From Vanilla planifolia (taxonomy: Eukaryota; Streptophyta; Magnoliopsida; Asparagales; Orchidaceae), in contig JAIUJO010000086.1 of NCBI GenBank assembly GCA_023846275.1, positions 962,690 through 1,026,689 of the forward strand: a DNA stretch of 64,000 nucleotides, written 5' to 3'. The notes under the pieces are model-generated. The model was given only the letters and a program-made list of their open reading frames with translations. It searched no databases and was not told where the DNA came from. This document shows positions 46,236 through 58,100 of the stretch, piece by piece (the stretch's first letter is position 1; every line of letters starts with the position of its first letter). Both the position numbers and the translations under genes were made by a program.

Positions 46236-48269
46236 GAGGTTCTTGACCCGAAAAACTCATTTCACTTATCAAGAGAACATTTTTGACAAAACAATATATT
46301 ACATAAGGATTCCAAAATTATACCATACTTTTGGAAAAGGATTTGTGATCCATGTGATACTCAACTAATGTCTAACACAACATTTTAGGCTCAAAATAAA
46401 AGACAATGAAAGTGAATATTTAAAACACTTAAGAATATATTAAGGCAATGCAAATTATGTTTTAATGACAAATAAGATAAATATTTCACTTTCAATTAAT
46501 TTTCTTACAACAACAATTATTAGTCTAGCATAAAGATGACACTATACAAAGTATTACATAAAATGATGTCTTAATTATAGTTATACTAATATGAACAAAC
46601 TAACAGTAGTCTAATTGAAATAGTAATGGCTTTTTATTCTATTAAGAAGATCTAAATATTCAAAAAAAGAATTCAAATGAAATAGATTTACTCAACAAAA
46701 ATTATGATAAGAAAATTAAGAAAGTGGACTTTTGGAAGAGGAGCATATATTTTTAAAGGTAGGTCCTATGAAATGCATTGCAATATTTGGAAAAAGAGAA
46801 TAATTGAAGGCAAGACATTTTGTGTCTTTGTAGATTATTGAAATAAATTGTTTTATTATTTATAAGATAGTTTTATCATTATCATTGCTAGAGTACATCA
46901 TGTATTTTGTCTTTCGAACTTTAAAAAACTTTTTGGTAATGGCACTTATATATGTAAATACGATCAAGCAACATGATGCTGCATCCTAAATTAGTTTATA
47001 AGGAAATTCAAATGGCATTCTTAACAATAAAAATCAAGAAACTATAGAAAAGGAGCATCTTATGGGCAAATTATACTAACAAATAGATACTTGGGAAGTC
47101 AAGGAAGGGATGCTTTGGAGACATCAAAACAATTTTTTAATTTCAATGGTTAAATTTTTTTACAAAGGGACAATTTCAAAATAACTAAAAGCCATTAAGA
47201 TTCATTTAATGTTTATTGAAATAATGTAAGTGCATCAAAATTTATTTAAAATGCCACGAAATGAAATTTGCATATGGATATTTTTGTATAACATCACAAA
47301 GACTATTATTTGGAAAACTAATTATGTGGAGAGGAAGTCAAATATGCAAGAAAAAAATCAAAAGGAATCTCAAATAATAATTCTACTTGAATTGAAAGAG
47401 GATATGTCATAGAAAGAAAACCCAAAACATATTAAAAATGACGTTAATTTAATTATAAGGGAATTTTTAAAGAAAATTTAATAAAAGTGCCAAACTAGAA
47501 ACATATGAATATTTTAGTGTAATAAAGACTCCATGGAGTATTTTTTTATGAAATTGGTCAAAAGACTTTTGAATGTCATTTGTAGTAGAATGTGGAAGAA
47601 ATACAAATCATTATAAGGTTTATATCACAAGGCGTATCAAACAAAAAATAAATATACTAAAAAAGGAGAATATCAAGAGGAATTTAATCGATAACAAAGA
47701 TAATACATGTAGGAGAGAAATACAAAAAATGTTGTAAAGGTTAGGAGGAGGGAAAGAAATAAGATAATTTGAAAGTTCCTTCAAGAAAGATCAAACTTAT
47801 TATTGTAAGTTGAGACCAAATAGTTCTATAAATGGATGGAATGGTCCACAAATATTGTAGAATGGAATTAGTGTCACCATCCACGAATAGTCAATAGTTT
47901 GATTATAATTTCAAACAGTATTGGATGGTTAATGTATTGTGGTTTTCACCCTTAGTCATGATGCTTTGTTTGATGACGAAATCTTATGTTTTACTAATGA
48001 CTTTTCTAGTAGAATAGTATGTAATGTTTTGTTAAGTTCTAAAAGGTTGGTTCATATCTATTTGTTATTTCATGAAAAAATTTTGTCATAGCAGCTTAAA
48101 AGTCAAGATAAAGTTGTTTCAAGCACTACTTCTAAATAGCATGATCTTTCCAAAAATGACTAATATAATGGCTTAACTAATGGCAAATAAATTAATCATC
48201 ATGTGTGACTGATTTGTGGGTCAACACTAAGACTATAAAGGTGGATGAGTTCATGTAGTTTGATCAAGG
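46236..48269. other. AT-rich spacer, no assignable gene
   Basis: Open stretches such as 47230-47412 (plus) resemble nothing I recognise. The part at 46680-48000 is less extreme in AT than its surroundings and could be a very old element, but no motif supports this. Confidence 0.45.
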
Positions 48270-49384
48270 TGGATTGGAACTGGGTCAACTATTCCAATTG
48301 GATGAGACCTGGATCGTTTGATTCATCGATGAAAAAGTTGGGAAAAATCTCACTAGTAGGACTCAAACATAGATAAATATGAGTCATTCAATTCATTGAG
48401 AGATTATTTGAAAATTCAAAAATAATAAAAAATTTTCAATGAAGTTGGAGATGATCTTGGTCATCAAATTTCGAGCTAGGATCAAGCACTCATAGTTGAT
48501 GGCACATTTATCATCCAGTCAAAGCTCGAATGGTGAGAAATAAAGCATGTTTTAATTACTAAGTTGTTAGAGAAATGCTAGTCACGTATTGTTGAAAAGA
48601 AAAGTTGTTTTCTCTTTATAATATCTTTCATGGGTACATAATGCTAGCCATATTGGGTTTGGCTCCCTCCTTTGTGTTGGGTATTTCATCACCTAGGAGA
48701 CTCATATGTTTATAAGTCATTTCGTGGTTACAAGAATGAATTTTCATACTAAATCGAAGATCGTTGCCTTTCATTCTCTACCTTACCCATATCTTGTTCA
48801 GGTCACACCATGACTAATTTTGTAGCTTATTTTTAACTTGTTTCCCAACCCGATGTTACCAAACACAGTTGGCCTTGGCCGACATAAGCACTTTGCACTT
48901 TGGTAAATTGGGGTGCAACTTCAATTTTTTTTAATTAAGAAAATTTAACATAATTAATTTTTTTTTATTGATAATTTAACATTTGTCATGAAGTTTGGCA
49001 AAGATGCATTACATAGATTTAATAAAAAAAGAGTTTGAGATGAAATTGAAATCTTATAAATTTCATAAATCAAAGATAAGATGAACAAGTTCATTACAAA
49101 AATAAGAATGTGAATGTAAGACAAATGGAGGTGTATCTCATAATTAATAGGCTAACATTCTATTTTATAATAAAGATATTGACTTTTTCAAAGTTGATGT
49201 GCATCTCTTTAATCTTTGAAGCTCACTAAACATTTTAAGATGTTTTGTTGAACACTAATTCACCATCTTCAAAGATATTAGGTTTGATAATTAAAACAAA
49301 ACCTACTTCACATTGAACAAGCTCATTAGAATAAAAACTTAAAAGTTTATGACCTAACTCATCAAACACAATGGTAACTTAACA
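48270..49384 (-). mobile_element. 3' LTR of the copia fossil (left)
   Basis: The clear part, 49162-49384, matches 54946-55172, sharing 'attctattttataata', 'tcttc.aagata' and 'gactcatcaaa'-like blocks. On the minus strand it starts TGTTAAGTTACC directly after the purine tract. A further match ('gatgagacctggatcgtttgat' region near 48302 to 54833) puts the other end near 48270. The stretch 48560-49020 is GC-richer, has no partner in the other LTR and may be a later insertion. Confidence 0.65.
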
Positions 49385-49397
49385 ATCTCTCCCTTTT
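49385..49397 (-). other. Polypurine tract of the copia fossil
   Basis: The minus strand reads AAAAGGGAGAGAT directly before the TGTT start of the 3' LTR, the standard plus-strand priming site position in copia elements. It fixes the inner edge of this LTR. Confidence 0.75.
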
Positions 49398-49559
49398 CAT
49401 GAGTACAAAACATAAATATTTTGATAAAAAATAACAAGTAAAAAAAAAATTTATTATCATATGTCATATTAAAAATGAAAAGCTTTTGCTCCCACTTAAT
49501 TCATGCTCTCTTTACTACATGTTCCTACTCAATAATTTAAACCACGATTATTCTCCCTA

Positions 49560-50100
49560 TTTAATATTATGAAAACGAAGATATAATTTAAACTATTTTA
49601 ATTAGACCCAATTATTTTTTTATGATTGGAAAATTGATTAGTTGTAATGAATTTTGTAAATATATCTTCCAAATTTTATTCTGGTAGAAACATATATGAA
49701 TTTTATTTAGCCTTTAGCAACTTTATCTCTCATAAATTATATCTTACACTATGTGTTAGCTTCAAGAATAATGAACTTGATTCTTGCTAAAGCTAGGGTA
49801 CAAATATTATCAACTTTAATGGGAATATGTGAGACATCTAAATGATAATCTTGAAATTATTATCACAAGCATAACTCTTTGGTAAAAAAATTATCAATCA
49901 CTATATGCTCAGCTTTTTTGGTCAATATAACTATACAATTTTTTCTTCTTTCTTCACCATGAAACTAAAATATTTCCTAGAAATTGACATGTACCTAAGG
50001 TTTTTTTCAGCTTAGAAAGTCAAAATATGTGAAACTTATGAGATCTCATGAACGAGCATTTTTAAGGTGCCTTAAGCCTACATTCATTTTACTTTTTACA
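49560..50100 (-). mobile_element. Copia fossil: RNase H part
   Basis: Short readable pieces on the minus strand include GTCQFLGNILVSW near 49960-50010, like the family's SGTC.FLG..LVSW, and IPIKVDN near 49800-49830, like the IP..CDN motif. This places RNase H between RT and the polypurine tract, as expected. Confidence 0.75.
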
Positions 50101-50229
50101 TATTTGAAGATTACTAGGTCTACCTTTATATGACTTAGGATTTTATTGATATCTAGCACATAAGCCAAGACAAAATAACATATCTAATTTACTTACCATA
50201 TGGTACAGAAAGGATCTAACAAGTAGTTT

Positions 50230-51010
50230 GTAAAGTTTTTTATCAATGTGGTTCTTGATTTCATCTTAATCAAAATTTACTAATTTGTTCATTAGAATCT
50301 TCCTATTTTTTATATTTTCATACCTAAATTTCTTGAATAAATATTTTAAATAAATAGTTTATGAAATAAAAATCTCATCTTTTAATTACACAATTTGTAA
50401 TCTTAAGAAGAAATTCATCTAACTGATTAAACTTATCTAAAACTCCCTTACAACTAAGTCACAAAGATCCTTACAAATTTTTATTTGTGCTTCCAAAAAT
50501 TATGTCATCGACATAAACGTGTGCATAATAAATAATTAACTAAATATTTTAGTAATAGTGTCTTATCTATTTTTTTCTTATCTAAAATAACTATTAACAA
50601 GGTAATTAACCATTCTATGATACCACGAATGAGGAGCTTGCATAAAGCCATAAAATTTCTTCTTAAGCTTATATACATACTCACAATGTACATGGGTCTC
50701 AAAACCTGGAGGTTATTTTACACGTAGATATTCTTTTCATATTCTATTTTAAAATAGATATTTTACATCCATTTCAAATATTCTAAAATTCGAATGATAG
50801 GAAAATGCAAAGAGAAGTGCAATGGTGTCTATAATCCTATTACTAGTATAAATGACTACTCAAAATATATACCATCCACTTGGCTATAACCCTTAACAAT
50901 AGATCTACCTTTGTTTCTTGTGATCAATTCAATTTTATCTTATTTATTTTAAAATATTCCTTTAGTTTGTATCACTTTTTTATCACCAGGCCTAAAAACT
51001 AGTTCCCACA
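50230..51010 (-). mobile_element. Copia fossil: reverse transcriptase part
   Basis: Minus-strand pieces near 50505-50702 fit the copia RT region from the LKKALYGLKQAPRAWY motif to the segment before YVDD, including KIDKTLLLK. The stretch from about 50700 to 51010 fits the N-terminal part of RT. It is fragmented and not functional. Confidence 0.7.
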
Positions 51011-51056
51011 CTTGGTTTTTCTCAAGCTATTATGGCTCTTCTTTCATTATATGAAC

Positions 51057-52260
51057 CTAATAGTGAATCCTATTTGCTTCTCCTATAGATACTAGTTCTA
51101 TGAAAGATACAAGTACACTATGATTAATTTCTCTTATGGAAGCTCTACTCCAAACTCCTAAATTACCTTCTCTTATAATTGATTTTTTTGGATGTGAAGC
51201 TTGGTACACCAAATCTTTTGGTAATTGATCACTAGTCTCGTCTACTTTTATTTTACTTTCTCTTTCACCTTCATCTTCACTCAAGTTTAAGGTCTTTATG
51301 GACATTGTCTATTCATCTAAAGTTTTAATACTTTCTTATAAGTAGACTCATCAGTCACTATATTCATTAGTTTCTATACATTTTGAGTATGTATGCTATA
51401 AACTCTATAAGTTTCCATAAAAGAAAGTATCCGGTAAAACTTCCTAGGCACAATTTTTCATAAAACCTATTCAATTTGGACCTTCAATTATTAAGAATGT
51501 TGTAAGCATATCCAAAAACATGAAAGTAGCTAACACTATGTTTTTTATTAATAAATAACTCATAGGGAGTTTTCTTAAGTAATAGACTTAAATTAATTCT
51601 ATTTATTGCATTACAAGTTGTTTTAGTTCCCTTGGCACAAAGGTATTTTGATAGGTTGTATTTGATTAACATAGTTGTATCCATCACTATCAAGGGCCAA
51701 TTCCTTCTTTTTATAATCAAATTTTATTGATGCAGATGAGGATATGAAAATTGTTGCCCCTTATTTTTAACTATCTTATCTTTATGACATTGAATAAAAT
51801 TTAATTTGACATAGGTTTCCTCTTCAAAATTTTTTTATCAAATTAACAAAGATTTCAAATGTCTCACTCTTGCTCTTAAGAAATATAACTCAACTATATC
51901 TAGAAGAATCATCAATAATCATAAATCCATATTTTTTCATCTAAACTCTAGAGTTGTGTAGGTCTAAAATGGCCTAAATAAATTATCCTTAAAGATTTAG
52001 AAGAAATATTTAACTAGCCTTTGTTATTTGCAAGATTCATACATTTTTAAACTAGCTTTGTTTTGCTTGAGAAGATCTATAATTACACCTAGCTTACTTG
52101 TTTTCTTTAATGTAGAAAGGCATACATGACAAAATATGATTATCTTCTTCTTAAGCTTTTCTCCAAGTGTTAGCCATTTATTTGGGCCACATCTTATTGA
52201 GATAAGATTTGATATATGTCAATTCATTTGTCTTGAGCATCCATTATCCAACTCTCAAGA
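51057..52260 (-). mobile_element. Copia fossil: integrase and integrase-RT hinge
   Basis: At 51484-51720 the minus strand shows KKTPYELF and SYFHVFGYAY, the conserved end of the copia integrase core (family KTPYELW...P..SYFHVFG). At 51057-51305 the hinge shows HPKKSIIREGNLGVWSR, like the HP...IIGD...GV.TR segment. Upstream to about 52260, DDSSRYS near 51900 fits the integrase DD.SR motif. Confidence 0.85.
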
Positions 52261-53249
52261 GTTATATTTTTATTTTTTCTCTATATAAGGCTACATAAAT
52301 TATAAAATTTTTACTTAGTAATCAGAAAATGTAACTTTTATTTACTTTATTTATAAGAATAATTCCAAAGTATTTTACCTAATTTGATAATCCTTAATGA
52401 TTGTCTCAAAAATAATATATCTCTACAAAATGTTTGTGAAGGTGACTTATTTTAAATTCACTATTCTGTAACCTTAGGAAACCAATCAAGCTTGGCTTAA
52501 TCATTTGAAACAAGTCTTTAAACTACAAATATTTTTCCTAATTTGACAATCCTTAATAGTATGATCTTTTGTACAACAACATAAGTTTGTAATATTTAAA
52601 ATATTATGCATATACAAAAGATGACATATAATTATGTTTAGAAAAATAAACATCATGTGAAATATTAGGAAATTTTGTTGGTTAAATAGAATAATTTTTT
52701 TTCAAACTCAATTTTTTTCCAATGAAGCACCCTTAATAATCATGAAATCATTTTCATTATATAACTTTTTTCAATCTCCTTTCATCAAAAACAAAATGAT
52801 CATTTTCTTATAAAATATTTTATTATTTTTATGCATAGATATTAAAGAAGTTAAAATATTAATAACTTCTTCGTAATTATTTTTACTATCTTTAGGTGGC
52901 CTAGAGAATCTCTTACCTTTTTATTCTTCACCTAATGTACTTCATTCATTATCATTTGCAATGAAGCATTTTATTTCTTTGTCCTCACTACTTCAAGTTT
53001 TGGAGTCTAATTCTTCTTAAGCACTCCATGCAACTTGAAAATTTTTCTTTTTTGTAATTCATTTATTTTATTTTTACTTTTTAGAGTATTTGAGTTGTGG
53101 AAAATCTGGTATAATAGAGTTAGTTTCACAACAATCATAGCATCTTGGTGTCTTATTCTTCTCCCATCTATTTTTTACAAATTCTTATTAACAAAACTTT
53201 TTGCCAAATTTTTGTTTAAACTTTGAAGCAAAAGTTTTACTTCCACCTC

Positions 53250-53850
53250 CAAGTCCATAGAATTTATAGATGTCATATGTATATTCTCTTTTTTTTGCTT
53301 TAAAGGCTAATGATTCTTTGTACCTTGCTCCATCATTTCTTGCTTATGGAGGGCACCTTTTCAACTCTTCTATTCATCTCAATCTCTATAATTAGAAAAT
53401 TCTCCATGTAACTCGTCGAACGTTAGTTTGTTATGTCTTTGACAACCTTTATTACTATTGTATGAGGACGACACTTATTGCATGGAATCCTTACTAATTT
53501 TCCTAAAATATATAAATTGAGAAACTTGTTTCTAAGATTTTCTAAACCATTAGTAATATTAGTAAATAGTGTAGGCATATACTTTATAGTTTCTCTTGAA
53601 TTTATCCTAAAGAACACATAATCATATGTAAGAAGATTTACCTTTATCTCTTTAACTTATAATGTGCCTCCATATATTATGTCTAAATTTTTCCAAACTT
53701 CATGTAAAGTACATAAATTCATAACTTGATTAAATTTACTTGGAGATATACCACAATAAAAATAGTTGAGTGTTATTGTATTTAATTGTGTCATTCTCAC
53801 TTGTTTTTTAGAGAACCCACTTTTATACTAATTGGAATAAAAACAACTAT
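53250..53850 (-). mobile_element. Copia fossil: gag part
   Basis: The minus-strand stretch at 53423-53617 reads MPTLFTNITNGLENLRNKF followed by IPCNKCRPHTIVIKVVKD. This matches the copia gag core, in which a F..I...L..LGK motif is followed by LP..W.P.V.AI...KD. Zinc knuckle and protease, expected near 52300-53200, are not clearly readable. Confidence 0.75.
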
Positions 53851-54799
53851 ATTAATCCCACATAAGGTGTTGTATTATAAGTTTTAGAATAATTTTTTTA
53901 TTTTTTTTTTGTTTATTAAAAAATCTTTACAAAAATAATTTTATCTTTGTAGAAAAATTTATTTTTATATATTTTTCATTTTTTATTTTTATGATTAAAA
54001 AAAATTAAATTAATATAATGAAGTCTTAAAAATGTTCCTTTCAAACTAGAACCTACACCTACTCCCAACTAAAGTCATAAAAATCGTCACAACCAAAAGC
54101 TTTACAACTTATAGTTTTTTCTTACGAGTTACCTATAACTTACTAGCTTTAATGAGTTTAATTATAACACAGGATTTCGTAAGCTTAAAAGTTACTTAGG
54201 TTTTTATGACATCAAAGTAAACTAAGGCTTTTATAAATATTGTGCCACCTATCCCAAATGAAAAAGTATAAATATAACTAGAAGGAAAAAGCATGATGAA
54301 TTTGTACAATTTTTTATGCTTGTTTATTAAAGAATAAGGATTAATGAGCTTAAAATTATTATGATAATAAGAAATTAAAAGTTTAAAGGTTCTACGGCTA
54401 GCTAAAAGAATTTTGAGATTTTGTGAAAAACTAAGTTATAATTATTGTCAAAAGATTTTATTATAGTAGAATATCCATTGTGCTTTGTTTAGATCTCAAA
54501 TATTATTTCATGTTCAATAGTTATTTCATGAATACTAATTTTTTTTAGATGAAAACAATTTGATCAAAGTTGTTAAAAATTTAAGAAAAAGTCATTTCAA
54601 ATGATCCTTCCAAACAGCTTTAAAAGCTCTTCGAAAAAACTCAAAATATTTATTCGAATTAGTTAGTGCAATGGCTAAAATAATGACAATGGAATTAGCA
54701 ATTAGGTGGGATCAACCAGGACAATTGCATCTTACTAGAGAGGTTATGGATTATTAAATGAGAGATTATTAAATAGATGAGCTCTTGATGGTTAGAAAA

Positions 54800-55172
54800 A
54801 GACAGATAAGATGTAGGACATCCGATCAGTTAAGATGAGATCTAGATCGTTTGATGAATTGTTTATAAAGGATAAAAGCCCTACTATAAAACATTTAAAT
54901 AATTATTTAAAAGTAAATAAAGATGTTCATTGCAATCAATAAACTAATATTCTATTTTATAATAGAAAACATATTTACAAATTTTATGCATATGTTTTCA
55001 ATCCTTGAATCTTTTTACATACTTTTAGATTCTTCAAAGACCTTTAATTCATTATCTTCGAAGATACATCACTTGTTTAATAAAATTAAATCTGATTCAC
55101 CTTAATCAGGCCTATTAGGAACAAATAAGATGCTTTTATTTCTTGACTCATCAAAGGTAAAGGTAGCCAAGA
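54800..55172 (-). mobile_element. 5' LTR of the copia fossil (right)
   Basis: The block 54946-55172 matches the left LTR at 49162-49384. A stretch near 54779-54795 on the minus strand loosely resembles the TGGTATCAGAGC primer site that follows plant copia 5' LTRs, which would set the inner edge near 54800. The outer edge near 55172 is set by homology only. No target-site duplication was confirmed. Confidence 0.6.
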
Positions 55173-58100
55173 AAAATACAATTAGATGCACATACTAGAT
55201 TGAGAAAATGACACCAAAACTCTTTAAACAATTTTAAATTAGCATATAACTCATGAATTCTGATTTAATTGACTATAAATGTAATAGAAATGGATTAAAT
55301 CACTTTTGAGTGAATAGGTGTAGCTAACTCCAAACAATACACATACTACACATTCCAAGGAAGATCTTATTAAGCAATAATGATCCATCATTCATGTAAC
55401 GTGGGATAAAAACCTATATTTGTTTCATGCAACTATAGTTAATATTGTGAGAGTTATTTTGCCATCTAATTACACAATTACGTTATCAAATAATCGTGTT
55501 CACATCCTCATTTGAACATCTAATTATGTATGTCATCCAATCGCACAATTTTCTGATCTAAACATTAGATCTAAATTTGAACATCACATCCCAAATCAAA
55601 TATAATAATCCAAATCAATTCCTAATTTCTAAGTAATGCTTATTTAATTTAGTTGTTTTATCATGCATTTTGGTATAAAGAGGTAAAGGAGGCTTCTAAT
55701 GGAGCATCTCCTATGTAACAACATTTTTAAGAGTTTTTTTGAAATATTGCGATTTTTATAATTTATTATTACTAACTAAGTAATGAATTTGAAAAATATT
55801 TTTTTCCATTAAATAAGTGATTCTTAAACAAAATTGTCTACCAAAATTTTCACAAAATCTAAAAAATAATTTTCATTTCATGACATTGAAGTTGTTAGCA
55901 TACAGTGCTTGTTCTAACTTCTTTATGGTATGCTTTTCAATCATCATACTGCTAATCTCTCATTTTTTCTCTAATCAACGATGTTCTAAACTTTCTTTAT
56001 TTTTAATTCAGTAAATCAAAGTACATTTACCTCATTAAAAATTTTTCAATTAGTGGTTTTTTATTTGTATTAATTACAATTTTGTGTCACTGAAGCATTT
56101 TATTATTTATGTTTTATATTTATTATGTTATAAGAATATAGTATAATATTTCTATTACTTCATTGTTATGTTTCCTTTATTTTTGTTAAGGTCACTTGTA
56201 AGATTGATTTTAAATAAAAATAATTGATAATCATTTATGTGTATTTTCTATATTTGTTAATTTTTTAATAACTTTTATTAAATTTTATTATTAAAAAATC
56301 AATGTATCTTAAAATAAAACTAATACCTTTTTAAAATTAAAATTTGTTAATAATGACCTTTAAAGATGTACTAAAGTTTATTTAAAAAATTAATTTAAAG
56401 CATTTTTTAAAATATTCTCTAAGCAATAAAAATTTTTATTCCAAAAAACTCATGTCCATTGTACTACACCAAACTAGATAGAGTGCATATAAAACTATAT
56501 AAATCATATTAGTATTTTTCTATTTCTTCATTATGTGACAAAGAAATGTATCAAGGATCTTTCAACAAGTTTGGGTCAACTTGATAGTGGACTAGATAGT
56601 AAAATTAGGACATGGAGTGGAATTAGATTATGGTTGAAATTGATGTTGCATGCTTATGATTATTGTTAGTCACCCATTGAATTGTCCAAAATGTTGGATG
56701 AAATAGTTGTATGGGGTCAATAGACTATTTGATAAATCATTTTTAACCCAATCTAATAAGTTAAAGATGATTTAAGAAATTCAATTGAAGTAGGGTAAGC
56801 ACATTGGAATGCCACCAAAAGAAACACATGGGCTAATTGCTTCAATTATGGTGGACACATATAAAAAAAATAATATGCACATTATTTTCATGATTTCTAA
56901 ATAATTTGGATGGTACAAAAAAACTTTTACAAAAAATAATATAGGCAATCTACAAAGTTGAACTATGTATTTTAATTCGTTTATGATAACACAATAAAAA
57001 TCATATTTTTGGTTTACTATAATATCGAAGTGAAAAGTAATGATAAATGGTATATTGCCAATCTATTTAGTAATGTCATGTGCTTTGTGCAAGCTACTAC
57101 AGATGAATTGTGATTTCATATTGTAATGGTTCTAAATTTACTAGACTTAATCGAGAGATTTATTATAAATCTTTTTTTACCTTACATTACATAGGATATA
57201 TCCATACATTTTTCAAGTAGTCATACTAATTGAATAAAATAATCATACTAAAAAGTTTGTAAATGTGAAAGAAATTTAGATAACTCCAACGATTAAACAA
57301 TAACTCGAATGTTTAGATAATTAGACAAATTTAATACTCTTTTTCATTTGGGATAATCATGAATATAATAATTTTTTTTTATTTTAATTTGGCTCTAATT
57401 CCCTACTATGTTGTATTTTGAATAGAATTTCTTACTAATAAATAAGTCAGTATAATCTTGATATATGATAATTATGTTTTACTTTAGTCTTTTTTTCTTA
57501 TTACAAAACATATTTCTAGCTTTCTTTTTCTTAATATCATATTTTTTAATACGTTTGCATCTATGACAATTTTTTAAAATAATATAACATTGTTTTAATA
57601 CTTTAATTTATTTTTTTAATTTATCATTCTTTCTGTTTTGACTTTTTTCAAAACTTTTCAAAACATTTTTTCATGCCATTTGAAAAATTATGCAAAATAA
57701 TTTGAAGTTGGTACACATTTAGTAAATCTTATTACTTCATCTCTTTCCTAAAAAAATTTAATTAAATTATTGTATAGAAAATGATTCTTTTCTTAACTTA
57801 TACTAACAATTTGGTTTACCTTTTTGTCAATTTTTATGTGTGTTATCACTTATTATTTTTTTACTTTGAAATATAATTTCTATTTAAATTTGGCATTTCC
57901 CATTCACTTTACGAAAATCCAAATTTTGTTATGGAATTTATGCATATACGTTGAACATTTTAAACGCCGAACAACAAAAGATATTTTTTTGCTTTTCATT
58001 GTTTTTAAAGTTTCTCATTTCATTGATATAGTTCTCATTTTTTTGTATTTTTAAAACTTATTTTTTATTAATATCTTTTCATAATTTTGATTAATTTAAT

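Larger units (their letters stand above)
48270..55172 (-). mobile_element. Ty1/copia retrotransposon fossil, nearly full length, minus strand
   Basis: Both LTRs and all main parts are visible in copia order on the minus strand: right LTR (5'), gag, gag-pre-integrase and integrase, RT, RNase H, a polypurine tract and left LTR (3'). The integrase-before-RT order defines Ty1/copia. The matching LTR blocks lie about 5.8 kb apart, normal for the family. The element is broken in many places. By eye the two LTRs differ at about a third of positions, so the insertion is very old. The left LTR appears to hold extra sequence (about 48560-49020). Confidence 0.85.

Noticed and set aside
56840-56875. NCFNYGGH translation as a gag zinc knuckle
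   Set aside because: Only part of the pattern is present, with no other gag or pol similarity nearby.
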